Shown: piece by piece, positions 1-12,736 of the stretch | Layout: each line of letters begins with the position of its first letter | Position numbering within the stretch: the stretch's first letter is position 1 | Source: Zygnema cylindricum | Taxonomy: Eukaryota; Streptophyta; Zygnematophyceae; Zygnematales; Zygnemataceae | Length of the DNA: 64,000 nucleotides | Direction of reading: 5' to 3' | Assembly: GCA_037447655.1 (NCBI GenBank) | Contig: JBBHKE010000999.1 | Location: 375,939 to 439,938 of the forward strand | The notes under the pieces: model-generated | What the model saw: the letters and a program-made list of their open reading frames with translations, nothing else | What the model was told of the DNA's origin: nothing | The model's database searches: none | Program-made: the position numbers and the translations under genes

Positions 1-333
1 AAAAAGTTTCCTAAAAAAAGATTTTGTGGCCCCTCAACATTACAATTTATGATGAATTTTTGAAATGGAAGCTGGAGAATTTAAGGCTTTTATCGCTCAT
101 TGAACATATTATTATATTATTATATTATTATAATATCCACTAACAAAAACACACGCAACATTGTGACTGCTAACACCGTGTTAGCAACTTAGCATACCAT
201 TTCATCCAATCATGTATCAAACTGAAGTTCAGCATACATAATGTCGAGGTACGAACCATGGGATTTTCAAGGGAATTCTGAACATGTGAAAGAGGACGTG
301 CCTTGTAAGATGTACAACAAAATGTAGCTTACG

Positions 334-338
334 AAAAA
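334..338 (-). terminator. RNA polymerase III terminator of tRNA-Lys
   Basis: A run of five T on the minus strand starts 7 nt after the tRNA 3' end, the usual Pol III stop signal and distance. Confidence 0.8.
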
Positions 339-344
339 GTAGTC

Positions 345-417
345 CGCCGGCCGTGGGGCTCGAACCCACGACCACAAGGTTAAGAGCCTTGCGCTCTACC
401 AACTGAGCTAGGCCGGC
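345..417 (-). tRNA. tRNA-Lys (anticodon CTT)
   Basis: The minus strand folds into a full cloverleaf of 73 nt: 7-bp acceptor stem (GCCGGCC/GGCCGGC), D arm with AGCTCAGTTGG (A box), anticodon loop CTCTTAA giving anticodon CTT, T arm with GGGTTCGAGCCCC (B box), and discriminator G at 345. It has no intron and no encoded CCA, as expected of a eukaryotic nuclear gene. It closely resembles plant nuclear tRNA-Lys(CUU). Confidence 0.97.
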
Positions 418-1354
418 TGATGTCGAACGGTTATAATAAATAAAAGTTATATTGTACATTTGCCTTAGTTACATTTTAACGTGTAACGTTTTGGGCAATT
501 TAACGTAAAGCTTCCCTTAAATCTGAGAGATTCGCCCCCAACATCCGGGCTGTTTCTTCAGTGCAAAATCTAGAACCATAGTAGGTGGACCTTGCAATTC
601 CCCACAGTACGGATCTCAAGGGGGAGACAACAAGTGTAAAGACGGCTCTTTAAGGTGCAACTAAAGGTTTATTACAAGTTCGCATAGACTACAAAAGCGT
701 TGTCACTACAAACACTCAATGGCCCACAATGATAACAGGTAGGATCAATGCAGCATCAACAAAATGAAAAAAATTGGAGAAAACATCAAATTCTGAGGTA
801 TGAAAAATGCAGTAAAATTGCTTGGCGAAAGAAAACAATTTAACTATAATGCTTAGGATGTAATCGTCAAAACATTTCTCATATAACCAAGTAATTGATA
901 CTCACACTTTTCTACTACCGGCGTTTTTATGGCATGACCATCACCAAAAAAGTTAGAGCCTATTATGACGAACCTCTGCCCTCGACCCTATCTCTTAATC
1001 TCTTAGCCAAGCACTTGACTTCTACAATTTATTCTCCAAACTCTGAATCTAATCGAACATTACTGTACAGTGACACGAAAACTAGTGTGTACGACTCTCT
1101 GGAAACAAAAGATAGGATCAACTTCCCAAACCAGCACTATAACTTCATGAGGACAATACATAAAACCCACATTTGCAAACTTTTATTCCTTGTTAAAGAC
1201 AAAAAAACCTAGAACGAATACCAATGATCAGAGTGAAAAACAGCCTAAACTTTCGTCCTTCAACCGTCTTCAACTTTTGTCCGTTTCGTCCACGGAACTG
1301 TACTCACGATTGAGATTTGTTTGATTGGTTGATGACTAAGTCCATTCAGCCCAA
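418..1354. other. Intergenic, between the tRNA gene and the 3' end of the SH3 gene
   Basis: No gene recognised. The part near 1355 probably holds the 3' UTR of the minus-strand SH3 gene. ORFs here are short and unsupported. Confidence 0.5.
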
Positions 1355-4300
1355 TTAATTGCCTGGGTCTACTAGCTTACTAGCGGGAACACGATGCCTT
1401 CGTTCCACATAAGCCGCAGGAAACCATCCTGCCTTCCCTTTTGATTCCCCTTCGGCCCATCCCGTAGGTGCAACCTTCAAAAAAAAAGGGGGGGGGGCGG
1501 GGAAAAAACAAAAAGAAAGAGGGGGGGGAACTCAGAACCTCGCAACATTAAAGAAAAACGATTCCGGCGTGTAAGACAAGGTGAAGACCGTTGTTGTTTT
1601 CAATAATTTGGATATAAGATTATAAAGGCTACGCTTTTAAAACCCCGGGAAACATCAACTAGTAAAGAATGGTACCTTGGGCAATTTTACCTCTCAAAAA
1701 CACAAATCAAAAACACATCAAATCCATATTTACAAGATCTAGCCAGGATGACAGAAACGAGAGGGACGCCTAAGAAGAAAGGATTCTAAAAAAAGATAAA
1801 GAAAAGCAAAAAACTTGTTTCAAAAAGGGCCATAAACAATACCTGACGAACAACCACGTATTCTCCTGGAGTCAAACTGAGTTCTCCCTCTAGCTCCGCA
1901 TAAAATGGGTGCATCACCTGTTTCCCAAAAAACCCAACAACTTTTATGTACATTATTTACAAGAAACCACATGTTACACAATCGTCTTCTTTGAAAAAGT
2001 ACTTCGAAAATGCACCCCGTGGCGGTTTTACATCCCATTTGTTAAAACATACCATCATAAAAGACCCCCCACCTCCCCTTGAAAATAAATCCGGATAAAA
2101 GAGACAAAACTTGGAAACGCACATCCCGTATTGCCATTGAAACACAGTATCGAGTCGAACACCAAACATCATTTTGAATTAGCAACTTTAATTTCGAATT
2201 TAGTATCAAAATTACTAATTTCAGGTCGTCAACTTAAAAGGCTATTCACGTATGCATTTAGTGTCAATAACTCTTTCTTGTGTTTCGAGAACAGAAAAAA
2301 AAGAATCAAAAGGATGTGAATAACTATAAAGTGTGGAAAATTGAGAAGAACATGTGAAGGGAGAAACAAGGCAACGCGCATTAAGCCCCTTTCCAAAATC
2401 AAACCAATAAAAATTAAGTCTTCCAATCACGAAGTATTATGAAGTAGGTATGTGAGTAAGTAAATAAGAATCACAAAGTATGTATGTATAGTGGACTGAA
2501 GAGTAAAGAAAAATAAGAAGAAAAGGGAAAAAAAGAAAAAGGGAAAATGATCACTCCTCGCAGTGTCACGAAGTAAGTGCGTACAGTGGATGAAAGAACA
2601 TGGGAAAGTGAAAGTAGAAAGGAAAAAAAGATGAAGGAAAAAGACAGAATGAAAAAATATCACGACTCCCAATCCTCACCTCTGCAAGGTAATAATGTCC
2701 ATTTTTGCTTGATGTTGTGTGGGCCCCATTGGCTTGAACCTCCTCATACGAAGGAGGAGGAGATGAGAATGGATTTGGAGTCTGGTCAGGAGCTGAAGGA
2801 GGAGGCATAGACTCACTTCGTTGTCTTTCAGTCACCATCTGTGAAACGGAAAAAGCAAAAAAAAAAAGGGGGGCAAAGAAAATTACAAAAAAAAATGAAA
2901 AAGAGAATCGCACAAAGACTTGTGAAAGACAAACAGCTTTGTGTCTTAGATAGAGATTAAAATGTTAGTGTTAAGGACAGGTGTGGAAGAAAAGGAGACA
3001 CGAAGAAAAAAAAATGTGTGACGTGGCTGAAGTGATCGTTTCGTAATTGTTCTTACCACAATAAAAATGGTTTGACTTTTTTGACACAGATACCGCATTA
3101 TATAATTTCTCCTTTAAGTCACCCTTTATACCATAGTCACCGGCATTGAGCATCTTCTGAAAAAAATGACAAGTATTCAGTACGTTTTAGGTTCGAGGGC
3201 GATATAAGCTAAACCAGGTTAGAATGTATTACGTGAAATATTTTGGGCGTCCTCCATTAGATGAAACTTCATCCAACTTAACGAGGACTAGAGTGACACT
3301 TCCAAGTCACTAAAAGTCACGTAAGTTTCCCACCCGAACTTGTAATTCTCTGTTAGCGATTGGTACTTTTGATTGATACTTGGTGATGATACTTTTGACA
3401 TGGAATGGGCCAAAATGTGCATTCAAAATATTGCTGCCTTTTTCTTCTCTTTAAATTCCAACTTCAATTTTGTAGCCTAAAAATATACTTGATCCTTCGG
3501 CCAAATATGGAAGCAAATGGGTGTTTTGCATCTACAGAATATTTTCCGAGGGGAATAATTTTCTAAAAAAGGTGGAGACTATGATTTATACCAATATACC
3601 AGAATAAGTTTATCATTTGCTATCAACGCTCAATCTTCAAAATCTCTCATGTCCCAATGCACAAGCTTCCAGTCACATGTTAATATTGGCTTTAGATGGA
3701 ATGGACATGACTCCTTCACATGCATTTCCTTTCGAACAATATGTTACACGCCTTTCCACTTCTGAGGATTTTGCAAGCAACTGCTTCTATGAATCAAGTG
3801 TACCTGAGAGAGAAGTTGATCCAAAATTTCAGCTGCTCGTTGATGGAAAGAACGCTCAGCTTCCGCCTGTCCACAAAAAATCCTCCCATGCTTTAGGAAA
3901 ATCTCATGCATGTCCTCTCTGCTCAATATTGATTTCAGTACTGGAAACAAAGAGGAACAGAATTTCCATTTCCCACCCCAATTTCCATTTGCCAAGCTCC
4001 TTCAAATGTTTCAGACAAATTAAAAAAATAACTATGCCTCATAACGGGCACCTTTGAACACCCAAGGTCAAGTCATTACATGGCAATTATCACCCAGAAT
4101 TTGGAAAAATATTAACAGCTTCAACAATCAAGCTATATCGATTAACCCGCAGCCACTCCAAAAACAGCATTTCAAGCAAAATCTCCAGAAGGCAACTATC
4201 CTTTCACTATATCCTTTCCTATAGACCCTTTACCTACATCCGTTACTATATCCTTTACTATACATCCTTTACCATCCCCTTCACTACCTACTATCCTTGA

Positions 4301-7300
4301 CTATATGTGCCCTACATATGTGTAGAGCTACTGGAAGTTATACATGCGTTGGACCTTCTGCAAGAAAAAAAGAAAAGTGAATCCCTAAAAAGAGGGAAAA
4401 GCAAAAGCCCACCATAGCAATTAGCCGTTGTAAGGTTAAACGCTGTTGCTGAGCGTCTACCGCACTCATCGCTGACGCGGCCTCCTTCCCCAAAACTGCC
4501 ATGGCACTCGATAATTCTCCCATTTTCTGTTCCGCCATTTGAAGTCTTTGTGCTGTTTCCGGGTTTCCAGTCCCATCCTTTGCCTTCTGGGAGAATCGGT
4601 ACACCGCAGAGGACTGACAGTCGAAAAGAAATCATGAAACGTATATCGTGAGTCACCATATTTTGGAGGTTGAAAATAATTAAAAAATAATTGGTCTAAA
4701 TTGGAAAGGCTAAAAGACTCATAGCGTTGTTGTTATGCTTCGAAGTTTTGCCCTCGTTTCGAAGGTATATCGAACAATTCGTACAGTTTTTTGAGTAATG
4801 TACGAATGGCGGTAACTTAAGACTGTAAGATTCACCCTTATTTACTCTATCATTTTGAAAACAGCAGTGTCACCACACTGACAAAATCAAGCAAACATTG
4901 ACAGTCTTGAAGAGTCAGGTTGCGGGTTAGCAAATAGGAGAAGATAGGGAGAAGGAGAGGGAGAGAAAAAGGTTGAGGGAGAGGAAGAGGGGAAAGAGAA
5001 GAAGAGGAAGGAGGAGAGCACCAAGACTATGGCAATGGCGAGGCTGAGGGTGAGGGTGTGAAGAGGGCCAGCCAAGAAGGGAGAAAGAAAGGCAGCAAGA
5101 TGTGGCAAGAGAAAGAAAACAAGCACCTGCTGATCTGCTTCTTGCCGTAGCTTATCATAACGCTGAGTCAGCATTCGTGCATCATCCAATGGCGCACCAT
5201 TCACCATCGCCTTCAAGGGTTCTCCCACCTGTCACGTGAAAATAATTGTTAGCTTCACGCTAATCCTAACAAAACCCTAACAAACCCGAAAGAGCCTAGA
5301 AAACCTGGAAAGCCCTAAATTCACATACACGACAATTGACTACAAATAAGGATGAATAGGTAAAAGCATGGCAACAAAATCACATAATTCGATCACACTG
5401 ACAATCACTGGAAAAACCTGCAAAAAACCTAAATAAGAGAGAGAGAACCTAACTAGAGAGTGGAAATAATGATCAGCCCTGATATTCTGCCTCCTGTGAG
5501 GGGTGAGAGGAGGGAGAGAGGGAGGTCGAGAGCACACACCCGTGTCGTAGAAACAAAGACTAGCATTAACTTTCAGTCCAGTCATAGTCTAAAATACAAT
5601 TGACTTTTTTATTCTATTCTGGTCATGGGATCACCTGTGCCGACAAGTTCCGATGGAGCATATCCCTTTCCTTCTCTATGGCCATTCTCGCATTACTGCA
5701 ATGAAGTGAAGCTTTCCCTAAAGCACCATAAACGTTGGGTCCCTCTGTCCCGTACTTGCGACAGGCATCTGCCAATGCTTGAGCTGAAAGGACCAGAGAA
5801 AAAAAAAACTTAAGGATGCTGAAATTGGAGAAAGGAGAAGCAGGAAAGGAGCTTCTAAGGAGAACAACAGCCCAGCCGAACGAGTGGCAAAAGGAGATGG
5901 AGGATGTCGGGAAACAGGGAAGGGAATGATTGTGAGTAAGAAGTGAAGGTGAGAACAGGGAGTTAAAAGTTGTATCCAATATCCAACATCCAATTATATC
6001 TAAAAAATTCTGCTGGTTCAACAAACTCACACAAGCGGCAATGATTTTAAAGCATTGTTCCAATACTTTGATACATGAATTCGCTGTCCCATCAATCAAA
6101 TTGACGGCTGATTCAACATAATGCAATAATAAGATATGAGAGATGAACACTTCCTTTCTAATCGGATTAGTTTATTTTCAAAAAAAAAAATTAAACTACA
6201 AAGCCCTTCCTTGACATCTAGCATGCCACAAAGATACTCACAGTGCTCAGCTTGCTTTGTTCCAGTAAATACAAGTCCCTCCACTCCACGGACGATATCC
6301 CTCTGAAAATGCTGTAAAACGCGAAAAAAGTCCGCAGAAGCTACATAAACAAAAACTCTCCCAGCAAAAAGAAAAAAATGTCTCTACCTGTTTACCACCT
6401 TTCCCCTTCTAACTAATCCAGCTTTTCCATCAATGACAGGTCCAGTTGCAATCTCGTCAGAAGAGAAAACAACCACTTGAATTTGTAAAAACAGATCACC
6501 GAACTGAAACGCTTTCCGTAAAATAGTAATGTCCAGAGAAAAGAAGCCCCTAGCTCTGTTAGAAGCACATCACATTCTTACATGTTCATTCATTCAAGAA
6601 TCTCCTGATATGAAAAGCAAGCAAGTGCAGACTCTCTGCACGTCTTTTGCACCTGATAAAACTAGTTTACTTTCACTCCCACACAAAAACTTTGTTTCAA
6701 ATACGCATTTTGAGCTCCAAAAGCTGAGTCAAATTTGGTAAATAACAAACAAAATGCAGTCGAAAATGAAGTGGAATGATGTGAAACAAAGTTATGTCGA
6801 GCATATTCTTTAAAAAAGAAACCAATCTATAAAATAGTTTATTGCTCAGTATTTGCTCCCTATATGACAGAATCAGTGCGTTTGGGAAGAGATCCCCTAC
6901 TTTTTTTTCTTCTCAAACTATTATTTCCTGGCGGTACGATACCCGGAAAAAATAAACTAGTAGATGAACCTACACTGCTAGAGCCTCTTCTTACCAGCTT
7001 TACTCTTTTCTCTTTTTTCTGTTCTTTTCTGTTCTTTTCTGTTCTTTTCTGTTCTTTTCTGTTCTTTTCTGGCCTTTCCTGGTCTTTTCACTTTTCTAAT
7101 CCAACTCATTGCCCATTGCTTTTCAACTTAGACATTTTTCGGACACTCAACAAACTTTCTCTCGTCACATTCTCCGATTTTTAATCATGACATCACGATC
7201 GAAAGGTGAGACCGTTATCTTTCGATTGCTCCCTTATAAAAAAAAAAACCCTCGAGCTCAAATCAACAATGGAGAGGTTCCCACCTTCCCAGCTTTGGTT

Positions 7301-7686
7301 GTGGTGTAGAGTCGTTCGAGCTGCTGGTGACGCTCAAGCTCAGCCTCATCAATAATTATGGTTTCACTATGCTGGGGTCCAGTATTGCCTATAAAGGTTT
7401 TTTTCAAACCCTGTCCCCGCAGCCCCCGAATCAAAACATCAAGAAGGTTCTCAACAACTCCGAGGATTTCACTTGTTTGACCAAATATGGACAGTCAAAA
7501 GACGTGTCTCCAAAATAGAGGCATCCAAAAGATGTAGCAAGGATTTACACAAATGTGCTTAAATTGTGACAATAATGAGCATTTTCTATGTTTTGTTATC
7601 TTCGCCAGTTTCAATAGTTAACAAAACGTCAAACTCACCTGCTGCTGTTTGGCCACAGACTCTCTTATCTTCCTTAGGGTCTCCAT
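1355..7686 (-). CDS. SH3 domain-containing protein, plant SH3P type (BAR/AH plus SH3)
   Basis: Ten exons with GT-AG borders and consistent phase: 7686-7639, 7410-7285, 6311-6242, 5783-5635, 5228-5127, 4613-4413, 3866-3804, 2838-2680, 1917-1843, 1474-1355 (stop TAA). They total 1113 nt, 370 aa, the usual family length (about 350-370). Residues 1-253 are the membrane-bending BAR/AH helical region; recognisable blocks are VRGVEG (about 66-71), the KYG block (about 92-94), LGKEAASAM and LTLQRL before 232, and EILDQL (about 245-250). A proline-rich PPPSYEE sits at 280-286. The SH3 domain spans about 305-362, with ELSLTPGEYV, GWAEGE and WFPAAYVE. Plant SH3P proteins bind phosphoinositides and ubiquitin and act in clathrin-linked trafficking and autophagosome formation; that role is family knowledge. 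The start codon is the only Met before the RKIRESVAKQQQ block, which matches the family N-terminus. The acceptor of exon 2 has a weak pyrimidine tract. Confidence 0.93.
7021..7070. repeat. 10-bp tandem repeat, 5 copies, in intron 2 of the SH3 gene
   Basis: The unit GTTCTTTTCT is repeated five times without change and preceded by a T/C-rich stretch. On the coding (minus) strand it is a purine tract. Confidence 0.95.
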
Positions 7687-9067
7687 CGCTTCACTTGCAA
7701 AAAGTAGACAGTACTTCTACTTTAAAGATATACTTTACCACTGATATGAATTCTGCAACAACTACAGGAGCTAAGGGTTGGACCTTGTGAATGATAAAAT
7801 GAGAAGAAACCTTGCATCAATAAATTGCTATTGTTTTAAAACTATGAAATAGGAGAATCATCTCCACAGAGCTCCACCGTCATTCCTGATCCCTTTCATA
7901 CAGAATTACAGAAGCAAACCTTAAAACCAGAGATAAAGCATAATACTAAATATGAAGCCAGGAGATTACAGAAATATAAGAGCAACAAATATAATCGCGA
8001 ACGAAATGCTGGCTAGACAGCGCAACAAGAGAGCGGAAGAATATGAAAGTCAGAGTTGTTCATGCCCATACTATCAATTTCAAATATTCAGGCGAAACAT
8101 TCCCAACGAATTGAGTACAGTATGGCAGTCGTAGGAACATAGCGGTTGTGACCGTACATATGTACCATAAATAAATTTGTCTGATATGTTGCCGTACATA
8201 AATGGACATGTAAACACACATAGAGATGTACCTGCCGTGGGTCTTGTGCGTACGATTCTTAGATTCAGAAATCTGGAGCGTTAAGGGCTGCCAAGATCCT
8301 AACAAAAGCGCGTATCTATGTACTGCACGGGCTTAGAGTAGGTTCTTTTACGATTTGGGACCTTTTGTTCGTACGATCAAAAACACATATTGTATGCATA
8401 TGATATGCATATAATATAGTATCTCAGCCAAACACACACAATTTCAAGTCAGCATTCGTCGTGGTTTCAAAAAAATTATGACGTCATACGGCAAAAGGTC
8501 AAACGTTTCTTTCACGAAAATATTCAGAGTAGCTAATTTTCTCGCGACTTTATGAATTTGTCCGTACACCAATTCTCTGCCCGTTAAGTTTTTGAATAAA
8601 TTTTTCGGCCTACGGCACTTGATGTAAGTAGCTTTTCTTGGTATTTCTGGTTAGTAAATGCTGACGCTAAGAGGACAAAAGGCACTTTTATGTCACGCCA
8701 TTCTAATTGAGAGCAGCAAACATGGGCCGTTGGATTTCTCTAATTTGTGTCCCGATCTTGCCTTCTGAAATCCATATTGTATGTATAACTTCTACTAAAA
8801 AAACATACAGTGTGCATATCATATGCTAAATTGTACACTTGTTTCCAAACTAACGATGTACTGTACAGTAAACGTAGTCTGTACCGTTTCAAAATTCAAA
8901 CTAGCTGTGCCGAAATTTACGGGATCTCTCGGGACCGTCCGATGAAGGTCTCATCCGTTAGATGCGTTCGTAGTTTTTCTACAACAACCGGAAACGGGCT
9001 AATTTGACACCTAAACTTTAAACTAAAAATCATACGCAAATTCTCCGGCGGTTACGGTTTGGGGCAG
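7687..9067. other. Intergenic and promoter region of the SH3 gene
   Basis: Holds the 5' UTR and presumed promoter of the minus-strand SH3 gene near 7687. AT-rich repeats with TGCATATGATATGCATA-like palindromes occur at about 8390-8415 and 8812-8826. No further gene seen. Confidence 0.4.
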
Positions 9068-9674
9068 TACACCGTGAATCGCTATTAGTGTAGAGAAATT
9101 ATTAGTGTAAAGAAATTATTAGTGTAAAGAAATTATTAGTGTATAGAAATTATTAGTGTAAAGAAACAAGTACACAGCGAATCGTAATTAGAGCAATGAA
9201 AAAATTAGAGTACAAAAACAAAAAAAAAAAATAGAGTAATTAACGCTAATATATGTGATAGAGCTGTTTCAACTATGAAGTTTACTTTAATTTATTTAAG
9301 TACTCTAATTTGGCACGCTAATATCCTCTACTGTAAATAAGGTATTTGTACAGAATTTGGCAAAACGTACAGTTTATCGTCACCTTGACGTTTGCACTAC
9401 GCGGTTTGTTAAAACGCAGTTACATGATAACGGCCTGTATTAAATCATTATTTGTACATTTTTACTTAATAAAGTACAATTTTGCACGGTCGGAGGTCGT
9501 CCGTACTCCACAGTATTTACAACGAACCTATATTAGAATTAAAAACGCTAATTAAACTTTACCTTAAATAGAATAATGAAAAAATTAGAATCATTTACTC
9601 TATTTCATGTGATAGAGTCGAAATTTCGAGCGACCGAATTAGAGTAATTTACTCTAATTACGATTCGCGGTGTA
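9068..9674. mobile_element. TIR MITE, CACCGC family, copy 1
   Basis: Terminal inverted repeats CACCG(T/C)GAATCG..ATTAG at 9070 and CTAATTACGATTCGCGGTG ending at 9672, each flanked by TA. About 600 bp, AT-rich, no coding capacity. Five tandem 17-mers (unit starting ATTAGTGTA, 9084-9168) lie directly inside the left TIR and look like local amplification of the subterminal motif. The TA flank would fit a Tc1/mariner-type MITE, but a longer duplication cannot be excluded. Confidence 0.8.
9084..9168. repeat. 17-bp tandem repeat, 5 copies
   Basis: The unit ATTAGTGTAAAGAAATT is repeated five times with single-base changes, inside MITE copy 1. Confidence 0.95.
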
Positions 9675-12440
9675 GTGTTATTAACTCTATTTTATGTTCG
9701 GGGGCTTTAACGCCAACAAAACATTTATTTCACCTCTCTCTCCACACCTTCGTATGTTTGATATTCCTCAGCCCTGCGATCGCCTCTAAGACATTCTCCA
9801 TATTTTCCAAGTGGAGGGGCTTTTGACAAAGAATTGGCTCACGTGGCTCGAATTCTAAGCATCTTCTCACATCTTAGTTAGGAGGTGGAATCCCTATGGT
9901 ATGTGCGGTGTCGACAACATATTTAAGGATTTGGAGTCTTATTGCCTTAACACATGTCTCATTTCTTGGTTGGAGAAATTCTCCCATTAACCCCTCTTAC
10001 CGTAGATGGTGATCAACCATCTCCCAATCAAGCATTCTCTTTTAGATAGAAAAACATTATTTTCCTCTCCTCCATTGGTTCGAAATCACTTACACAGTTT
10101 GGGGAACTAATTTGCGCGAAATTTGTCAACACCACTCAATCTGAGCTTTTTAATGCGCCCCGTTTCTCTTGTTCAGGCTAGGGGGGCACCTTAAATGATG
10201 ACTACTCCTATTCTTTACATATGTAGTTTCACCCCTCATCAGTTCATTACTGCTCATGTTTTAGGCTTTCCATCCTTCATCCGCCTAGCTCCGTACTCTG
10301 CTCATGAGACCGTCCTCGCATCCATTTGCTTTGTTGCATTCGTGGGGCTGAGAAAACTTAGGCACACAATGGTATTATCAACATTACCACAACTATTGCT
10401 TCATACGCAAATTGTAAACGTTTTGATGTCACATGAATTATTCCATCGCATTTTTCTGTTGTTGTTATGCGTGCCCGAGTATTTTTGGAAACATATATTC
10501 GACGATCTTGGCCTTTCTTGCAAGGAGAACAGTCTTGACATGTCGGAGCAGCGCGCCAAATGGTGTTAAGGGCAAGGATGGTGGTTGTGCACGTCGAGAT
10601 ATGAGAGATGGCGCTGTTCTGATGACGGTGGACAAATTTGATTCCTTAGTCTTAAATTTGGTCTAAATACTTTTCGTCGACGCTTTTCTGAGAGGAAGGC
10701 ACGTGTGCGCCCTCCACTATCTATCCTCAGGGTCATTTATTGCCTCCACTTGTGTGTGGCTTTGCAACATGTGCGATTGTGGGAGGTAAAGAGTCGTCGT
10801 GTTTTACACCTCCCTTTCATCGAGCGTTGATTTAGAAGGGTCCTCCTTCAAGAGCTTAGTATACGCAAGGTTAATTAGGTCATTTTATTTATTTTTGATG
10901 TTTTGTTTTAGATTCTTTGTTAGATTTAAAGCCTTTAGCTTGTCCTTTTCGCTTGACGCTACGTTTTCGACTTGGCCTTTTATTCTGTGATCTCGTCTGC
11001 CATTTTTCGCTTTCAATTTGCCTTTTTATCCCGTATGTGCACTTAAATTGTTGACCATCGTGCTGTTTTCAATGTTGCTCATTGTACTAACATGTCCAGA
11101 CATACTCCTTATTAAGTGTCCCGAGCAAAATATACATAGTATACTGCTCTTTGATTCTATGTCCATAGGGCTTCAAACACACTGGTAAACATAAACATAG
11201 AGCCCTTTCCTGTCAACAAATTCACAAATTCCCAGGCATCGTTAACTGCAAGCATGTACTTTGTAACAATAACTTGCTGACAGTTCTCGGCACATTCGGT
11301 TTCAAGAGAAAGGGTCACATATTCCAGCCTATATCGTCAACAATTAAGTGGAAACGCCTTAGCCCAAAATAACATTGTTGTCATGACCTGGTGGATGAAT
11401 GGCACCCGAGAATATGATGACGACTTAGCATTTACTGACTCCCTCACATAGGAGACAAATCGTCACTTTGACGTAGTCGACAGCCCAAACCATTAGTGAT
11501 AAGTCGTGACAAATTAATTGCAAGCTCGACGACAGCTGATGTGGGCTATATAGTGCAACTTCTTCACTTGTAGGAGTATGACTAACGCTGAAGATGCAGT
11601 TATTGCGCAAACAGAAGTCAAGTTCATAACGCAATTTCAGTTAATTGAACAATGTCTTCCACATAGAAGTGCTTACTAGTACAAACACGCTCCTTTTGAA
11701 ACAGCAAAATGAAAAAACCATTCCCTCGGCCACTCCTACACCGGCTTCCTCACAAAGAAAAAAAAAGGAGTAAAGCGTCCAACTCCCTACCAGACGATCT
11801 GTACAAATTCACATCCTCCTTTTAGAAATACTACCTGTACCTCGTATTCGTACTAAACAGTAAGGAATCATTTTTAAGCAAGGGTAAACCACCCCCCTTT
11901 TAATACTGCCTAATTTATCTATAAAAATAAATGGCACTACGTTGGTGTCGATCCCACGTCAGATTTGGGTACAGTCACGTCTCCCCTCCATTTATCAATA
12001 GAGGCATGAAGGAGATCGGGACGATCAGTGACGAGAAAATCGCAACCGAGGGACAAACAATCTAACTGTAAGAGATTCACATATAGAAGAAGCGAGAAGA
12101 AATCGGAAAACGTCAGTTAAAACAGTCAAACAAACGTGAACCGTGATTAGAGTCAGGAAATATATACCATGGAGTATATTCCAGTGTTATTAATTATAAT
12201 TTAGGTCCGAGCAACGTGAACGTAAATAAGCGTTACGAAAAAAAAGAAAAAAACGCTGGTTTATGTTTAAGGACCAAAAAACTGGCACCGAATTAGTGTC
12301 ATTAACGCTAACAAGGATTCACGGAGTACAGATTCACACCTATCCCATGTCACTCTCCATAAAACCCAAGGGTGACCATGAGGAGCAAAGGACGACAAAA
12401 TTCTTAGAGCGATGTAGGGAGAAAAGCTCACCTGTCCCTC
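9675..12440. other. Unassigned region
   Basis: From about 9716 to 11100 the base composition is less AT-rich and there are open stretches on both strands, but no known domain is visible. It could be a decayed element. At 12325-12328 an ACGGAGTA motif preceded by TTAACGCTAA looks like one end of a CACCGC-family MITE. Confidence 0.3.
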
Positions 12441-12736
12441 CATACTATCCAAATGGTCGCCAAAAACAGCCATGAGCCTCTGCAGGTCACCCCAGCCTTC
12501 CAATTTAGTACTCAAGTTTTCCCGAAAGAATCACCAGGCAAAAGAAACAAAAAGACTACCTATAAAACCAAACTGCTTTTTGAGAGACGGACCGATATTC
12601 CGGCATGCTTGAGCATACAACTGCAGCAAACAATTTGACTAATTGCCGAAATAAATACCATGAAAGAGTTTTTGACCCATAGGGATAGACAAATAGTTGC
12701 AAGACGAGCACCAAGCATTCATAGCTGAAAACTCAC

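Noticed and set aside
7021-7070. Regular 10-bp repeats considered as a CRISPR-like array
   Set aside because: No spacers between units and eukaryotic intron context.
12441-12620. Two further open pieces with splice-like borders downstream of the GDPD exons
   Set aside because: They join in more than one phase and show no GDPD motif, so they were left out of the gene model.
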